Shown: positions 1 through 5,998 of the stretch, one piece after another
Position numbering within the stretch: position 1 is the stretch's first letter
Layout: the number at the start of each line of letters is the position of its first letter
Source: Ruminococcus sp. CAG:382
GTDB lineage: Bacteria; Bacillota; Clostridia; Oscillospirales; CAG-382
Direction: 5' to 3'
Assembly (NCBI GenBank): GCA_000433115.1
Contig: FR892211.1
Coordinates: 1 to 6,451, forward strand
Length of the DNA stretch: 6,451 bases
Made by a program: the position numbers and the translations under genes
Notes under the pieces: model-generated
The model's database searches: none
Seen by the model: only the letters and a program-made list of their open reading frames with translations
What the model was told of the DNA's origin: nothing

Positions 1-2148
1 GGCTTTGAGCTTCCGGGCTGTCGGCTGACGGTGCTTTGCGATACCGGAAGCGTGACGGAGGCTGCGGTCAAGAAGCTGCGCAGTGCAAGACGGCGCTTCA
101 AGAAGAGCGAACGCATCACGTCTTATGCCGACCTGAATGTGGGCGATTATGTCGTACACGCAAATCATGGTATCGGCGTTTATGCCGGTATGACGGAGCT
201 GACGGTCGAGGGCGCGAAAAAGGATTATCTCCGGATAAATTACGCGGGAAACGATGTGTTGTATGTACCGTGCAACCAGCTTGATATGGTGTCGAAGTAT
301 ATCGGCGGCAGTGACGACGGCAGAGTCAAGGTGACTAAGCTCAGCTCACAGGAATGGCAACGGGCAAAGTCACGTGCGAAAGCGGCTGCAAAGGATATCG
401 CAAAGGAGCTTATCGCGCTTTATGCCGCAAGGCAGAACAGGCAGGGATATGCGTTCGGACCAGATACCGAGATGCAGGACGAATTCGAGGCTATGTTCGA
501 ATGGCCCGAGACGGACGGTCAGCTTCAGGCGGCGTCGGAGATAAAAAAAGACATGCAGGACCCGCATCCGATGGACAGACTGCTTTGCGGCGATGTCGGA
601 TTCGGTAAGACGGAGGTGGCACTGCGCGCCGCGTTCAAGGCGGTGGACGGCGGAAAGCAGGTCGCGGTGCTGGTGCCGACAACAATACTTGCGATGCAGC
701 ATTACAACACCATGCTGTCGAGATTCCGCGGCTTCCCCGTAAAGATAGAAATGCTGTCAAGGTTCGTTTCGAAGAAGGACCAGGATGACACCAAGGCGGA
801 TATCAAGAGCGGCAAGGCGGATATCGTCGTCGGTACCCACAAGCTGCTTCAGAAGGATATTGAATTCAGGTCGCTCGGATTGCTTATCATTGACGAGGAA
901 CAGCGGTTCGGTGTGACTCACAAGGAAAAGCTCAAAATGCTGTCCGAAAACGTCGACAGCCTGACGCTGACGGCAACGCCGATTCCGCGGACGCTGAATA
1001 TGGCGCTTTCCGGAATACGCGACATGTCGGTTCTGGAGGAGGCTCCTCAGGACAGGATGCCGGTGCAGTCATATGTGTTGGAGCATGACGAAGCGGTTAT
1101 CGGAGAGGCGATACGGCGTGAGCTCAGGCGCGGTGGGCAGGTTTTTTATCTGCACAATGTCGTTGATACGATATATTCAAAAGCGGAAGAGCTCGGACGG
1201 GAATTTCCTCAGGCGGTCATCGCTATCGCACACGGCAAGATGGATAAGGATGAGCTGTCCGACGTGTGGAAGTCGATGGTGGAGGGAGAGATCGATATTC
1301 TTGTCTGCACCACGATAATTGAGACCGGCGTGGATATACCTAATGCGAACACACTGATAATTGAGGACGCAGACCGGATGGGGCTTTCACAGCTTCATCA
1401 GATACGAGGTCGTGTCGGACGTTCGTCACGACGCGCGTATGCGTATTTCACATACCGTCCGGGTGCAATACTTACCGAAATTGCGTCAAAGCGGCTTGAG
1501 GCGATAAAGGAATTCACCGAGTTCGGCTCGGGCTTCAAGATTGCAATGCGCGACCTTGAGCTTCGCGGCGCGGGCAACATTCTCGGCGCGGAGCAGTCGG
1601 GTCATATGGCGGATATCGGCTATGATCTGTATATCAAGATACTCGAAGAGGCGGTCAATGAGGAAAAGGGCATCGTGCTTCCCAAAAAGGAGGACTGCCA
1701 GGTCGATATTCTCTGCGACGCTTATATTCCGGACGAATATATTCCGTCGGGACAGGTGCGCATCGATATGTACCGCAAGATAGCGTCTATTTCTTCTCCC
1801 GAGGACGAGGACGAGATTCTCGACGAGCTTTACGACAGATTCGGCGAACCGCCTGTCTCCGTTACAAATCTGCTTAAGATTTCTCTGATACGCAACTCAG
1901 CCGCAGAATCCGGAATAAAGAATGTCAGTCAGAAGCAGGGCATAATTTCGTTCTATCCCACCGAGTTTGACATGAGACGCTGCGTCGAATTCGCGGCGCT
2001 TCCGGAAGTGAAGGGCAGAGTCATGATATCGACTGCGGGCAAGCCGTATTTCTCGGTAAAGACGAATTTCGGCGAAAATTCCGCCGAAATCGCGGAAACG
2101 GCAATCAACGCATACAAATCGCTTAAAAGTTCAATAAACAACACATAA
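1..2148 (+). CDS. mfd: Transcription-repair coupling factor Mfd, 5'-truncated by the window edge
   Basis: Mfd is a cytoplasmic DNA translocase that pushes stalled RNA polymerase off damaged DNA and recruits UvrA. The frame is open from base 1 (GFELPGCRLTV), so the GTG at 31 is an internal codon and not the start; 715 codons are visible of the usual 1,100 to 1,200. The UvrB-like N-terminus lies outside the window. Seen in order, in visible-residue numbers: the RNA-polymerase-interacting domain (DYVVHANHGIG from about 49), Walker A GDVGFGKT (197-204), Walker B DEEQ (298-301), motif III TATPIPRT (324-331), TTIIETGVDIP (437-447), motif VI QIRGRVGRS (467-475), the TRG translocation motif ELRGAGNILGAEQSGH (520-535), and the C-terminal D7 domain from about 566. 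All core ATPase motifs are intact. Two small departures from the E. coli and B. subtilis sequences are Met at 694-696 (usual LAQQH is LAMQH) and Val at 766-768 (usual SRFR is SRFV). No terminator follows, so readthrough into the foldase gene is possible. Identification is near certain. Confidence 0.98.
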   Translation, partial: GFELPGCRLTVLCDTGSVTEAAVKKLRSARRRFKKSERITSYADLNVGDYVVHANHGIGVYAGMTELTVEGAKKDYLRINYAGNDVLYVPCNQLDMVSKYIGGSDDGRVKVTKLSSQEWQRAKSRAKAAAKDIAKELIALYAARQNRQGYAFGPDTEMQDEFEAMFEWPETDGQLQAASEIKKDMQDPHPMDRLLCGDVGFGKTEVALRAAFKAVDGGKQVAVLVPTTILAMQHYNTMLSRFRGFPVKIEMLSRFVSKKDQDDTKADIKSGKADIVVGTHKLLQKDIEFRSLGLLIIDEEQRFGVTHKEKLKMLSENVDSLTLTATPIPRTLNMALSGIRDMSVLEEAPQDRMPVQSYVLEHDEAVIGEAIRRELRRGGQVFYLHNVVDTIYSKAEELGREFPQAVIAIAHGKMDKDELSDVWKSMVEGEIDILVCTTIIETGVDIPNANTLIIEDADRMGLSQLHQIRGRVGRSSRRAYAYFTYRPGAILTEIASKRLEAIKEFTEFGSGFKIAMRDLELRGAGNILGAEQSGHMADIGYDLYIKILEEAVNEEKGIVLPKKEDCQVDILCDAYIPDEYIPSGQVRIDMYRKIASISSPEDEDEILDELYDRFGEPPVSVTNLLKISLIRNSAAESGIKNVSQKQGIISFYPTEFDMRRCVEFAALPEVKGRVMISTAGKPYFSVKTNFGENSAEIAETAINAYKSLKSSINNT

Positions 2149-2155
2149 AAATTAA

Positions 2156-2184
2156 TAGACAAAACGGTTGTTTTGTTGTATAAT
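2156..2184 (+). promoter_or_regulatory. Sigma-A-type promoter for the foldase/YD-lipoprotein unit
   Basis: The -35 hexamer TAGACA (2156-2161) matches TTGACA at five of six positions. The -10 hexamer TATAAT (2179-2184) is a perfect match, and the spacer is exactly 17 bp. Transcription should start near 2191, leaving a leader of about 57 nt before the ATG at 2248. The promoter begins 8 bp after the mfd stop codon, so it can drive the downstream unit independently of mfd. A 7-4-7 inverted repeat fills most of the spacer. The match is read directly from sequence; activity is inferred. Confidence 0.82.
2159..2176. promoter_or_regulatory. Interrupted palindrome in the promoter spacer, possible operator
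   Basis: ACAAAAC (2159-2165) and GTTTTGT (2170-2176) are perfect reverse complements separated by GGTT. The element overlaps the last three bases of the -35 box and stops two bases before the -10 box, the position where a dimeric repressor would block polymerase. It matches no operator I can name (not CIRCE, not the CtsR repeat). As an RNA hairpin it would be AT-rich and is not followed by a T-run, so an mfd terminator is less likely. The function is inference only. Confidence 0.35.
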
Positions 2185-2194
2185 ACGTTTGTCG

Positions 2195-2216
2195 GCGGCT
2201 GTTTTGCGACAGCTGC
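2195..2216 (+). other. Stem-loop in the predicted 5' leader of the foldase mRNA
   Basis: GCGGCTGT (2195-2202) pairs with ACAGCTGC (2209-2216) through 8 bp including one G-U pair, around the six-base loop TTTGCG. It would lie within a few bases of the predicted transcription start (about 2191). A hairpin there could shield the 5' end from RNA decay. No T-run follows, so it is not a standard terminator. The leader is too short for a known riboswitch class, and I recognise none. Confidence 0.4.
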
Positions 2217-2230
2217 GGCATTCAGCACTG

Positions 2231-2236
2231 AAAGGA
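2231..2236 (+). promoter_or_regulatory. Ribosome binding site that sets the foldase start
   Basis: AAAGGA lies 11 bp before the ATG at 2248. It supports that ATG over the upstream in-frame TTG at 2173, which falls inside the promoter and so would not be transcribed from it. Starting at 2248 also puts a clean lipoprotein signal at the extreme N-terminus. Confidence 0.6.
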
Positions 2237-2247
2237 TTACCCGAAAA

Positions 2248-3732
2248 ATGAGACTTAAAAAGAAAATCATCTGTATTCTGATGTCCGTTTTGATGCTTCT
2301 TCCGCTTGCAGCCTGTTCTGATAACAGCGTGACGGTGGCAAAGTACAAGGACACTTCGATCGATTCAAGCATGTTCTCCTATATGCTTTCGTCGCAGAAA
2401 GCGTATCTTGAGCAGATGCTCTACTACTATTACAAGACCACCGATTTCGATTCCGTCTGGGCATCCGAATTCAGCAAGGATGAAAGCGGCAACACTATTA
2501 CGTTCGGCGACAACGCTTTCAACGGCATTGTCGACGCATTGAAAATGTTTGTCGTTGTCAAGCAGCTTTGCAAGGAATACGGTCTGAATGTCACCGACGA
2601 ATCGACCGTCAATGCCATTGAGGGATATATTTCCGAAGATATCGCGACCGCAGGCGATATCAATTTCCTTGAAATTGCACTTGCGGAATACGGTGCAAAG
2701 ATCGGTGACGAGAAAGATTATCTTTACACTACAAGCCTCACGAGTGTGCTTCTTGATTATCTTTACGGTGATAACGGCACAATGAAGATCCCGGATTCCG
2801 ACATACGCGCCGAGTTTGACAAGAACTATACCAAGGTCGATATGAATATGTTCAGCTATTCGACGAAAAACGATTCCGGTACATATGTCAGCCGTGTTGA
2901 CAGCGACATACCCGAGTCCGAGCTGAAGGATTATTTTAACAGGCAGTATGTCAAGGCAGAGCATATTCTGTTCTACTTCTATGATACCTCCGACAAGAGC
3001 GGAAAAACAAAGATATCCGAAGCGGATATGCAGTCAAAGCGTGAAGCGGCTGCCGTACTTTTCGAAAAGATCAAAAACGGCGAAATTACGTTTGACGATG
3101 CAAAAAAGGAAAATAATGAGGACACCGGTATGTTTACGGATGCCGACGGCGACGTCATCGAAAAGGGCAAGCTCAACGAAAAGTTTGCGGATTTCGAAAA
3201 GATGCTGTTTGACCTTGAAATCGGCGGCATTGCAATGATCGAGACGGATGTCGGCGTTCACATCGTTCGCAGAAACGCCATGGCGGACAAGGATTTCGAC
3301 GATGCAAAGGATGACATTTCCAAGGCAGTGACCAAGGAACGCATTGCAAATGAGGCAAAGGATTTCTTTGAAAAGGTCAAAAACGGCAGTGCAAAGCTTA
3401 ATGACGAAACAAAGTACGGTTCGTATCAGGAGGCTGTTGTGTATTCCGCCGGCGAGATGGGCGAAGAAGTGGAAAAGCTTATTGCCGAGCTTAAGGATGG
3501 TGAAAGCCTTATTTACAACGATGACAGCTGCACGGTAATAATCCGCCGGCTTGCGACAACCGACGATGATTATAAAAAGGAGTATTCCACAATAAAATCG
3601 GCGCTCAGTCAGGAAGCTTTCTATGCGTACCTTGAATCGCTCTATCCGCAGGTCGAGCTAAACGAGGAAGAGATCGCAAAGTATACCTTTGCGGCGGTCA
3701 AGAGCCTGAGCATCAAGTCATACAACAGCTGA
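2248..3732 (+). CDS. Parvulin-type peptidyl-prolyl isomerase lipoprotein (PrsA/SurA-like foldase)
   Basis: This is a 494-residue exported foldase, predicted to be anchored on the outer face of the membrane and to assist folding of secreted proteins by prolyl cis-trans isomerisation. The N-terminus has basic residues (MRLKKK), a hydrophobic stretch and the lipobox LAAC, with Cys23 as the predicted lipidated residue. Residues from about 28 to 230 resemble the helical SurA/PrsA N-terminal region. A parvulin domain follows at about 236-342, with the opening AEHIL (His239), the centre DTGMF, and the closing GVHIVRR (His338). A second, weaker copy seems to cover about 374-434: FEKIKNG at 272 recurs as FEKVKNG at 374, and EKMLFDL at 317 recurs as EKLIAEL at 409, but the His motif strand is absent. 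Placement next to mfd matches a common clostridial order (family knowledge). The gene shares a promoter and probably a transcript with the YD lipoprotein 14 bp downstream. The exact subfamily (PrsA or another parvulin lipoprotein) is unresolved, so no symbol is given. Confidence 0.92.
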   Translation: MRLKKKIICILMSVLMLLPLAACSDNSVTVAKYKDTSIDSSMFSYMLSSQKAYLEQMLYYYYKTTDFDSVWASEFSKDESGNTITFGDNAFNGIVDALKMFVVVKQLCKEYGLNVTDESTVNAIEGYISEDIATAGDINFLEIALAEYGAKIGDEKDYLYTTSLTSVLLDYLYGDNGTMKIPDSDIRAEFDKNYTKVDMNMFSYSTKNDSGTYVSRVDSDIPESELKDYFNRQYVKAEHILFYFYDTSDKSGKTKISEADMQSKREAAAVLFEKIKNGEITFDDAKKENNEDTGMFTDADGDVIEKGKLNEKFADFEKMLFDLEIGGIAMIETDVGVHIVRRNAMADKDFDDAKDDISKAVTKERIANEAKDFFEKVKNGSAKLNDETKYGSYQEAVVYSAGEMGEEVEKLIAELKDGESLIYNDDSCTVIIRRLATTDDDYKKEYSTIKSALSQEAFYAYLESLYPQVELNEEEIAKYTFAAVKSLSIKSYNS

Positions 3733-3746
3733 TACGGAGTTGATTT

Positions 3747-4439
3747 ATGAAAAAATTGATTGCATTGCTCCTTTGCGCGCTGGTGCTTTCAGCCTGCGGG
3801 AATACCGATGAAAAAACGTCGGATACCGGCACGGTGAGCAGCACCGTTTCGGAAACGGAAACCGCAAAAGGAAAATACAAAAAAGCGATAACAACCGATT
3901 CAGCCGGTGCGACGGTGTCAACGACGGAATACGAATATGATTCCGACGGCAACGTGACACGCGAAGCGGTCACATATGCTTCGGGTGAAAGCGAGGTCAC
4001 GGTGTATGAATACGTGTCCGGCAGACTGCAACGCAAAACTCTGACAACGAGCGGAAATTCCACCACAACATCGACCGTTGAATATATCTATGACGGTGAC
4101 AGGGTGACATCCGAAAAGCATTCGGACGGCAGTACCGTCACATACACCTATGATGACAAGGGCAGACTCGGCAAAATGGACGACGGAACACAGCAGGTTA
4201 TTTACCGTTATTCATCAAGCGGCGTCCTCGGTCAGATGGTGCTGGCAAAAAACGACGCAATTCTTGCCGTGACCGATTACGCGTATTATGAAAACGGACT
4301 TCTTGCAACCGAAACCGAAGAATCGTCGCACGGCAAGTATATGTTCACCTACCATTATGACGATGACGACAACCTTGTCAGGGCTGTTGCAACCGATTCG
4401 ACCGGTGTGACGTTACAGACTACCGAGTACATATATTAA
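3747..4439 (+). CDS. Small YD-repeat (Rhs-type) lipoprotein of unknown function
   Basis: This 230-residue protein has a lipoprotein signal (MKKLIALLLCALVLSAC; lipobox LSAC, Cys17), then a Thr/Ser/Glu-rich linker (about 18-58). The rest is tandem YD-type units, each opening with Y-x-Y and mostly followed by a short Asp/Gly turn and a hydrophobic residue. The Y-x-Y pairs start at Tyr62, 87, 113, 133, 153, 178, 202 and 228, spaced 20 to 26 residues; the best match is YTYDDKGRLGKM at 133. The last unit is only YIY and is followed at once by the stop, as if a closing strand caps the fold. GGAG lies 7 bp before the ATG. Large Rhs/YD proteins form beta-shells around toxins, but this one is tiny and shows no toxin or protease domain. 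It is therefore probably an extracytoplasmic beta-repeat surface protein. Its role is unknown; binding to carbohydrate or cell wall is possible but not shown. It follows the foldase by 14 bp and precedes a terminator, so co-expression is likely. Confidence 0.9.
   Translation: MKKLIALLLCALVLSACGNTDEKTSDTGTVSSTVSETETAKGKYKKAITTDSAGATVSTTEYEYDSDGNVTREAVTYASGESEVTVYEYVSGRLQRKTLTTSGNSTTTSTVEYIYDGDRVTSEKHSDGSTVTYTYDDKGRLGKMDDGTQQVIYRYSSSGVLGQMVLAKNDAILAVTDYAYYENGLLATETEESSHGKYMFTYHYDDDDNLVRAVATDSTGVTLQTTEYIY
3921..4436 (+). repeat. Tandem YD-type repeat region within the lipoprotein gene
   Basis: About seven full units and a terminal partial unit are visible at protein level, each opening with Tyr-x-Tyr. 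Examples are YEYDSDGNV, YIYDGDRV, YTYDDKGRL and YHYDDDDNL. Units differ in length (20 to 26 residues) and in DNA sequence, so this is an old, diverged repeat and not a recent DNA expansion. Confidence 0.75.
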
Positions 4440-4463
4440 GGCTAATTTAAGAACATTTATTCA

Positions 4464-4507
4464 AAGGAGAAAAGCAACAGATATATATCCGAGTGGCTTT
4501 TCTCTTT
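4464..4507 (+). terminator. Probable intrinsic terminator after the YD-lipoprotein gene
   Basis: GAGAAAAGC (4467-4475) pairs perfectly with GCTTTTCTC (4496-4504), and a G-U pair plus two A-T pairs extend the stem to 12 bp. The 20-nt loop contains the palindrome GATATATATC (4480-4489), which could fold further. The descending arm runs into TTTCTT, a pyrimidine-rich tail. The stem is AT-rich, so termination may be partial. It lies 24 bp after the lipoprotein stop and only 27 bp before purB. Confidence 0.65.
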
Positions 4508-4534
4508 CTTGATTATTAAAAAACGGAGATAACT

Positions 4535-5968
4535 ATGGCAGACAGAACAGGCTACACATCACCGCTTTCGACCCGCTACTCCAGCAACGAAATGCAGTAT
4601 GTTTTTTCGGAGGAATTCAAATTCAGAACATGGCGCAGACTGTGGATCTCGCTTGCAAAGGCGGAAAAGCAGCTCGGACTCGATATCACAGACGAGCAGA
4701 TCGCCGAGCTTGAGGCTCATGCCGATGACATCAATTTCGAAGTCGCAGAGGCACGCGAACGTATTGTGAGACATGATGTAATGAGTCACGTTTATGCGTA
4801 CGGCGTTCAATGCCCCAAGGCTGAGCCGATCATTCATCTCGGTGCAACGAGCTGCTATGTCGGCGACAACACGGACGTCATAATCCTTCGCGAGGCGTCA
4901 AGGCTGGTGCTGAAAAAAGCTGCCCGCGTCATCAAAAATCTTGCGGTGTTTGCAGATAAATACAAGGCATTGCCCTGCCTTGCATATACGCATCTTCAAC
5001 CGGCTCAGCTCACGACTGTCGGCAAACGCGCGACGCTCTGGATGAACGAGCTTGCGATGGATATCGAAAATCTCGAATGGCAGCTTGCAAACCTGAAGCT
5101 CCTCGGATCAAAAGGCACAACCGGAACTCAGGCGAGTTTTATGGAGCTGTTTTCGGGTGATGAGACAAAGGTGAAGAAGCTGGAACAGCTTATTGCCGAG
5201 GACATGGGCTTTGAAAAATGCGTTCCCGTTTCCGGTCAGACGTATTCGCGCAAGGTTGATGCTTATTTCCTCTCGGCTCTTTCCGGTGTGGCGCAGAGTG
5301 CGTACAAATTCGCAAACGATATGCGTATTCTGCAGTCGTTTGAGGAAATGGAGGAGCCGTTTGAAAAGAATCAGATCGGCTCGTCCGCAATGCCGTACAA
5401 ACGCAATCCGATGCGCTGCGAACGTATATGCGCACTTGCAAGATATGTCATTGTCGACAGCCTTAATCCGGCTTTCACCGCCGGAACACAGTGGTTCGAG
5501 CGCACGCTTGACGACAGCGCAAACAAGCGCATATCGGTTGCCGAAGCGTTCCTCGCAGTTGATGCGATACTCAATATATATATGAACGTGTCCGACGGAA
5601 TGGTTGTTTACGATAAAGTCATAAACCGCAGAGTGATGGAAAAACTGCCCTTCATGGCAACGGAAAACATCATGATGGAATCCGTGAAGCGCGGCGGTGA
5701 CAGACAGGAGCTTCACGAAATCATCCGTGTTTATTCACATCAGGCTGCCGCAAAGGTCAAGCTTGAAGGCGGCACCAACGACCTGATCGACCGCATTGCT
5801 GACGATGACCGCATTCCGCTTTCAAAGGATGAGATCGTATCACAGCTCAAGCCCGGGCTATACACGGGCAGATGTGCTTCTCAGGTCACTGAATTTCTTG
5901 ATGAGGTGGCGGGTCCGATCATTGCAAGATACGATACGACGGGTGTCGAAGCCGAGCTGAAGGTCTGA
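4535..5968 (+). CDS. purB: Adenylosuccinate lyase
   Basis: PurB is a cytoplasmic homotetrameric lyase that releases fumarate twice in purine synthesis: from SAICAR to give AICAR, and from adenylosuccinate to give AMP. The 477-residue product is complete. Visible motifs are RHDVMSHV (79-86), HLGATS (101-106), THLQPAQLTTVGKR (152-165, with His153 in the general-acid position), KGTTGTQASF (193-202), the fumarate-lyase signature GSSAMPYKRNP (282-292, with Ser283 aligned to the catalytic Ser of fumarase), and QWFERTLDDSAN (319-330). From memory, these blocks match the human enzyme more closely than the 431-residue B. subtilis PurB, placing it in the long clade. GGAG lies 6 bp before the ATG. The gene stands apart from other visible pur genes. 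No PurR box or purine riboswitch core is seen in the 95 bp upstream. The next gene follows after 30 bp and may be co-transcribed. Confidence 0.97.
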   Translation: MADRTGYTSPLSTRYSSNEMQYVFSEEFKFRTWRRLWISLAKAEKQLGLDITDEQIAELEAHADDINFEVAEARERIVRHDVMSHVYAYGVQCPKAEPIIHLGATSCYVGDNTDVIILREASRLVLKKAARVIKNLAVFADKYKALPCLAYTHLQPAQLTTVGKRATLWMNELAMDIENLEWQLANLKLLGSKGTTGTQASFMELFSGDETKVKKLEQLIAEDMGFEKCVPVSGQTYSRKVDAYFLSALSGVAQSAYKFANDMRILQSFEEMEEPFEKNQIGSSAMPYKRNPMRCERICALARYVIVDSLNPAFTAGTQWFERTLDDSANKRISVAEAFLAVDAILNIYMNVSDGMVVYDKVINRRVMEKLPFMATENIMMESVKRGGDRQELHEIIRVYSHQAAAKVKLEGGTNDLIDRIADDDRIPLSKDEIVSQLKPGLYTGRCASQVTEFLDEVAGPIIARYDTTGVEAELKV

Positions 5969-5985
5969 CACCGTATCAAATAAAA

Positions 5986-5990
5986 AGAGG
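5986..5990 (+). promoter_or_regulatory. Ribosome binding site of the isomerase-like gene
   Basis: AGAGG lies 8 bp before the ATG at 5999. It supports that start over the next in-frame ATG (Met19, at 6053), which would cut off the first conserved strand. No terminator or clear promoter is seen in the 30-bp gap after purB. Confidence 0.6.
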
Positions 5991-5998
5991 TTACAACT

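Noticed and set aside
31..36. GTG at 31 as the start of mfd
   Set aside because: The frame is open to base 1 and the upstream residues GFELPGCRLTV match conserved Mfd sequence, so the gene continues beyond the window.
2159..2176. Palindrome after mfd as its intrinsic terminator
   Set aside because: The stem is only 7 bp and AT-rich, no T-run follows, and it sits inside a near-consensus promoter spacer.
2173..2247. Upstream in-frame TTG start for the foldase
   Set aside because: It lies within the promoter, has no ribosome binding site, and would bury the lipoprotein signal 25 residues inside the protein.
2365..2964. 199-codon reverse-strand open frame opposite the foldase gene
   Set aside because: It lies wholly opposite a well-supported gene, shows no recognisable domain, and is explained by the codon bias of the + strand.
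3747..4439. YD lipoprotein as an Rhs toxin or polymorphic toxin fragment
   Set aside because: There is no C-terminal toxin domain, no Rhs core motif and no adjacent immunity gene; it has its own signal peptide and stop.
4440..4534. Purine riboswitch or PurR box upstream of purB
   Set aside because: The gap is only 95 bp, is dominated by the terminator hairpin, and lacks the three-way-junction core and any CGAA-type paired box.
5108..5716. 202-codon reverse-strand open frame opposite purB
   Set aside because: It is rich in Cys, His and Arg with no domain pattern, and lies opposite the conserved core of PurB.
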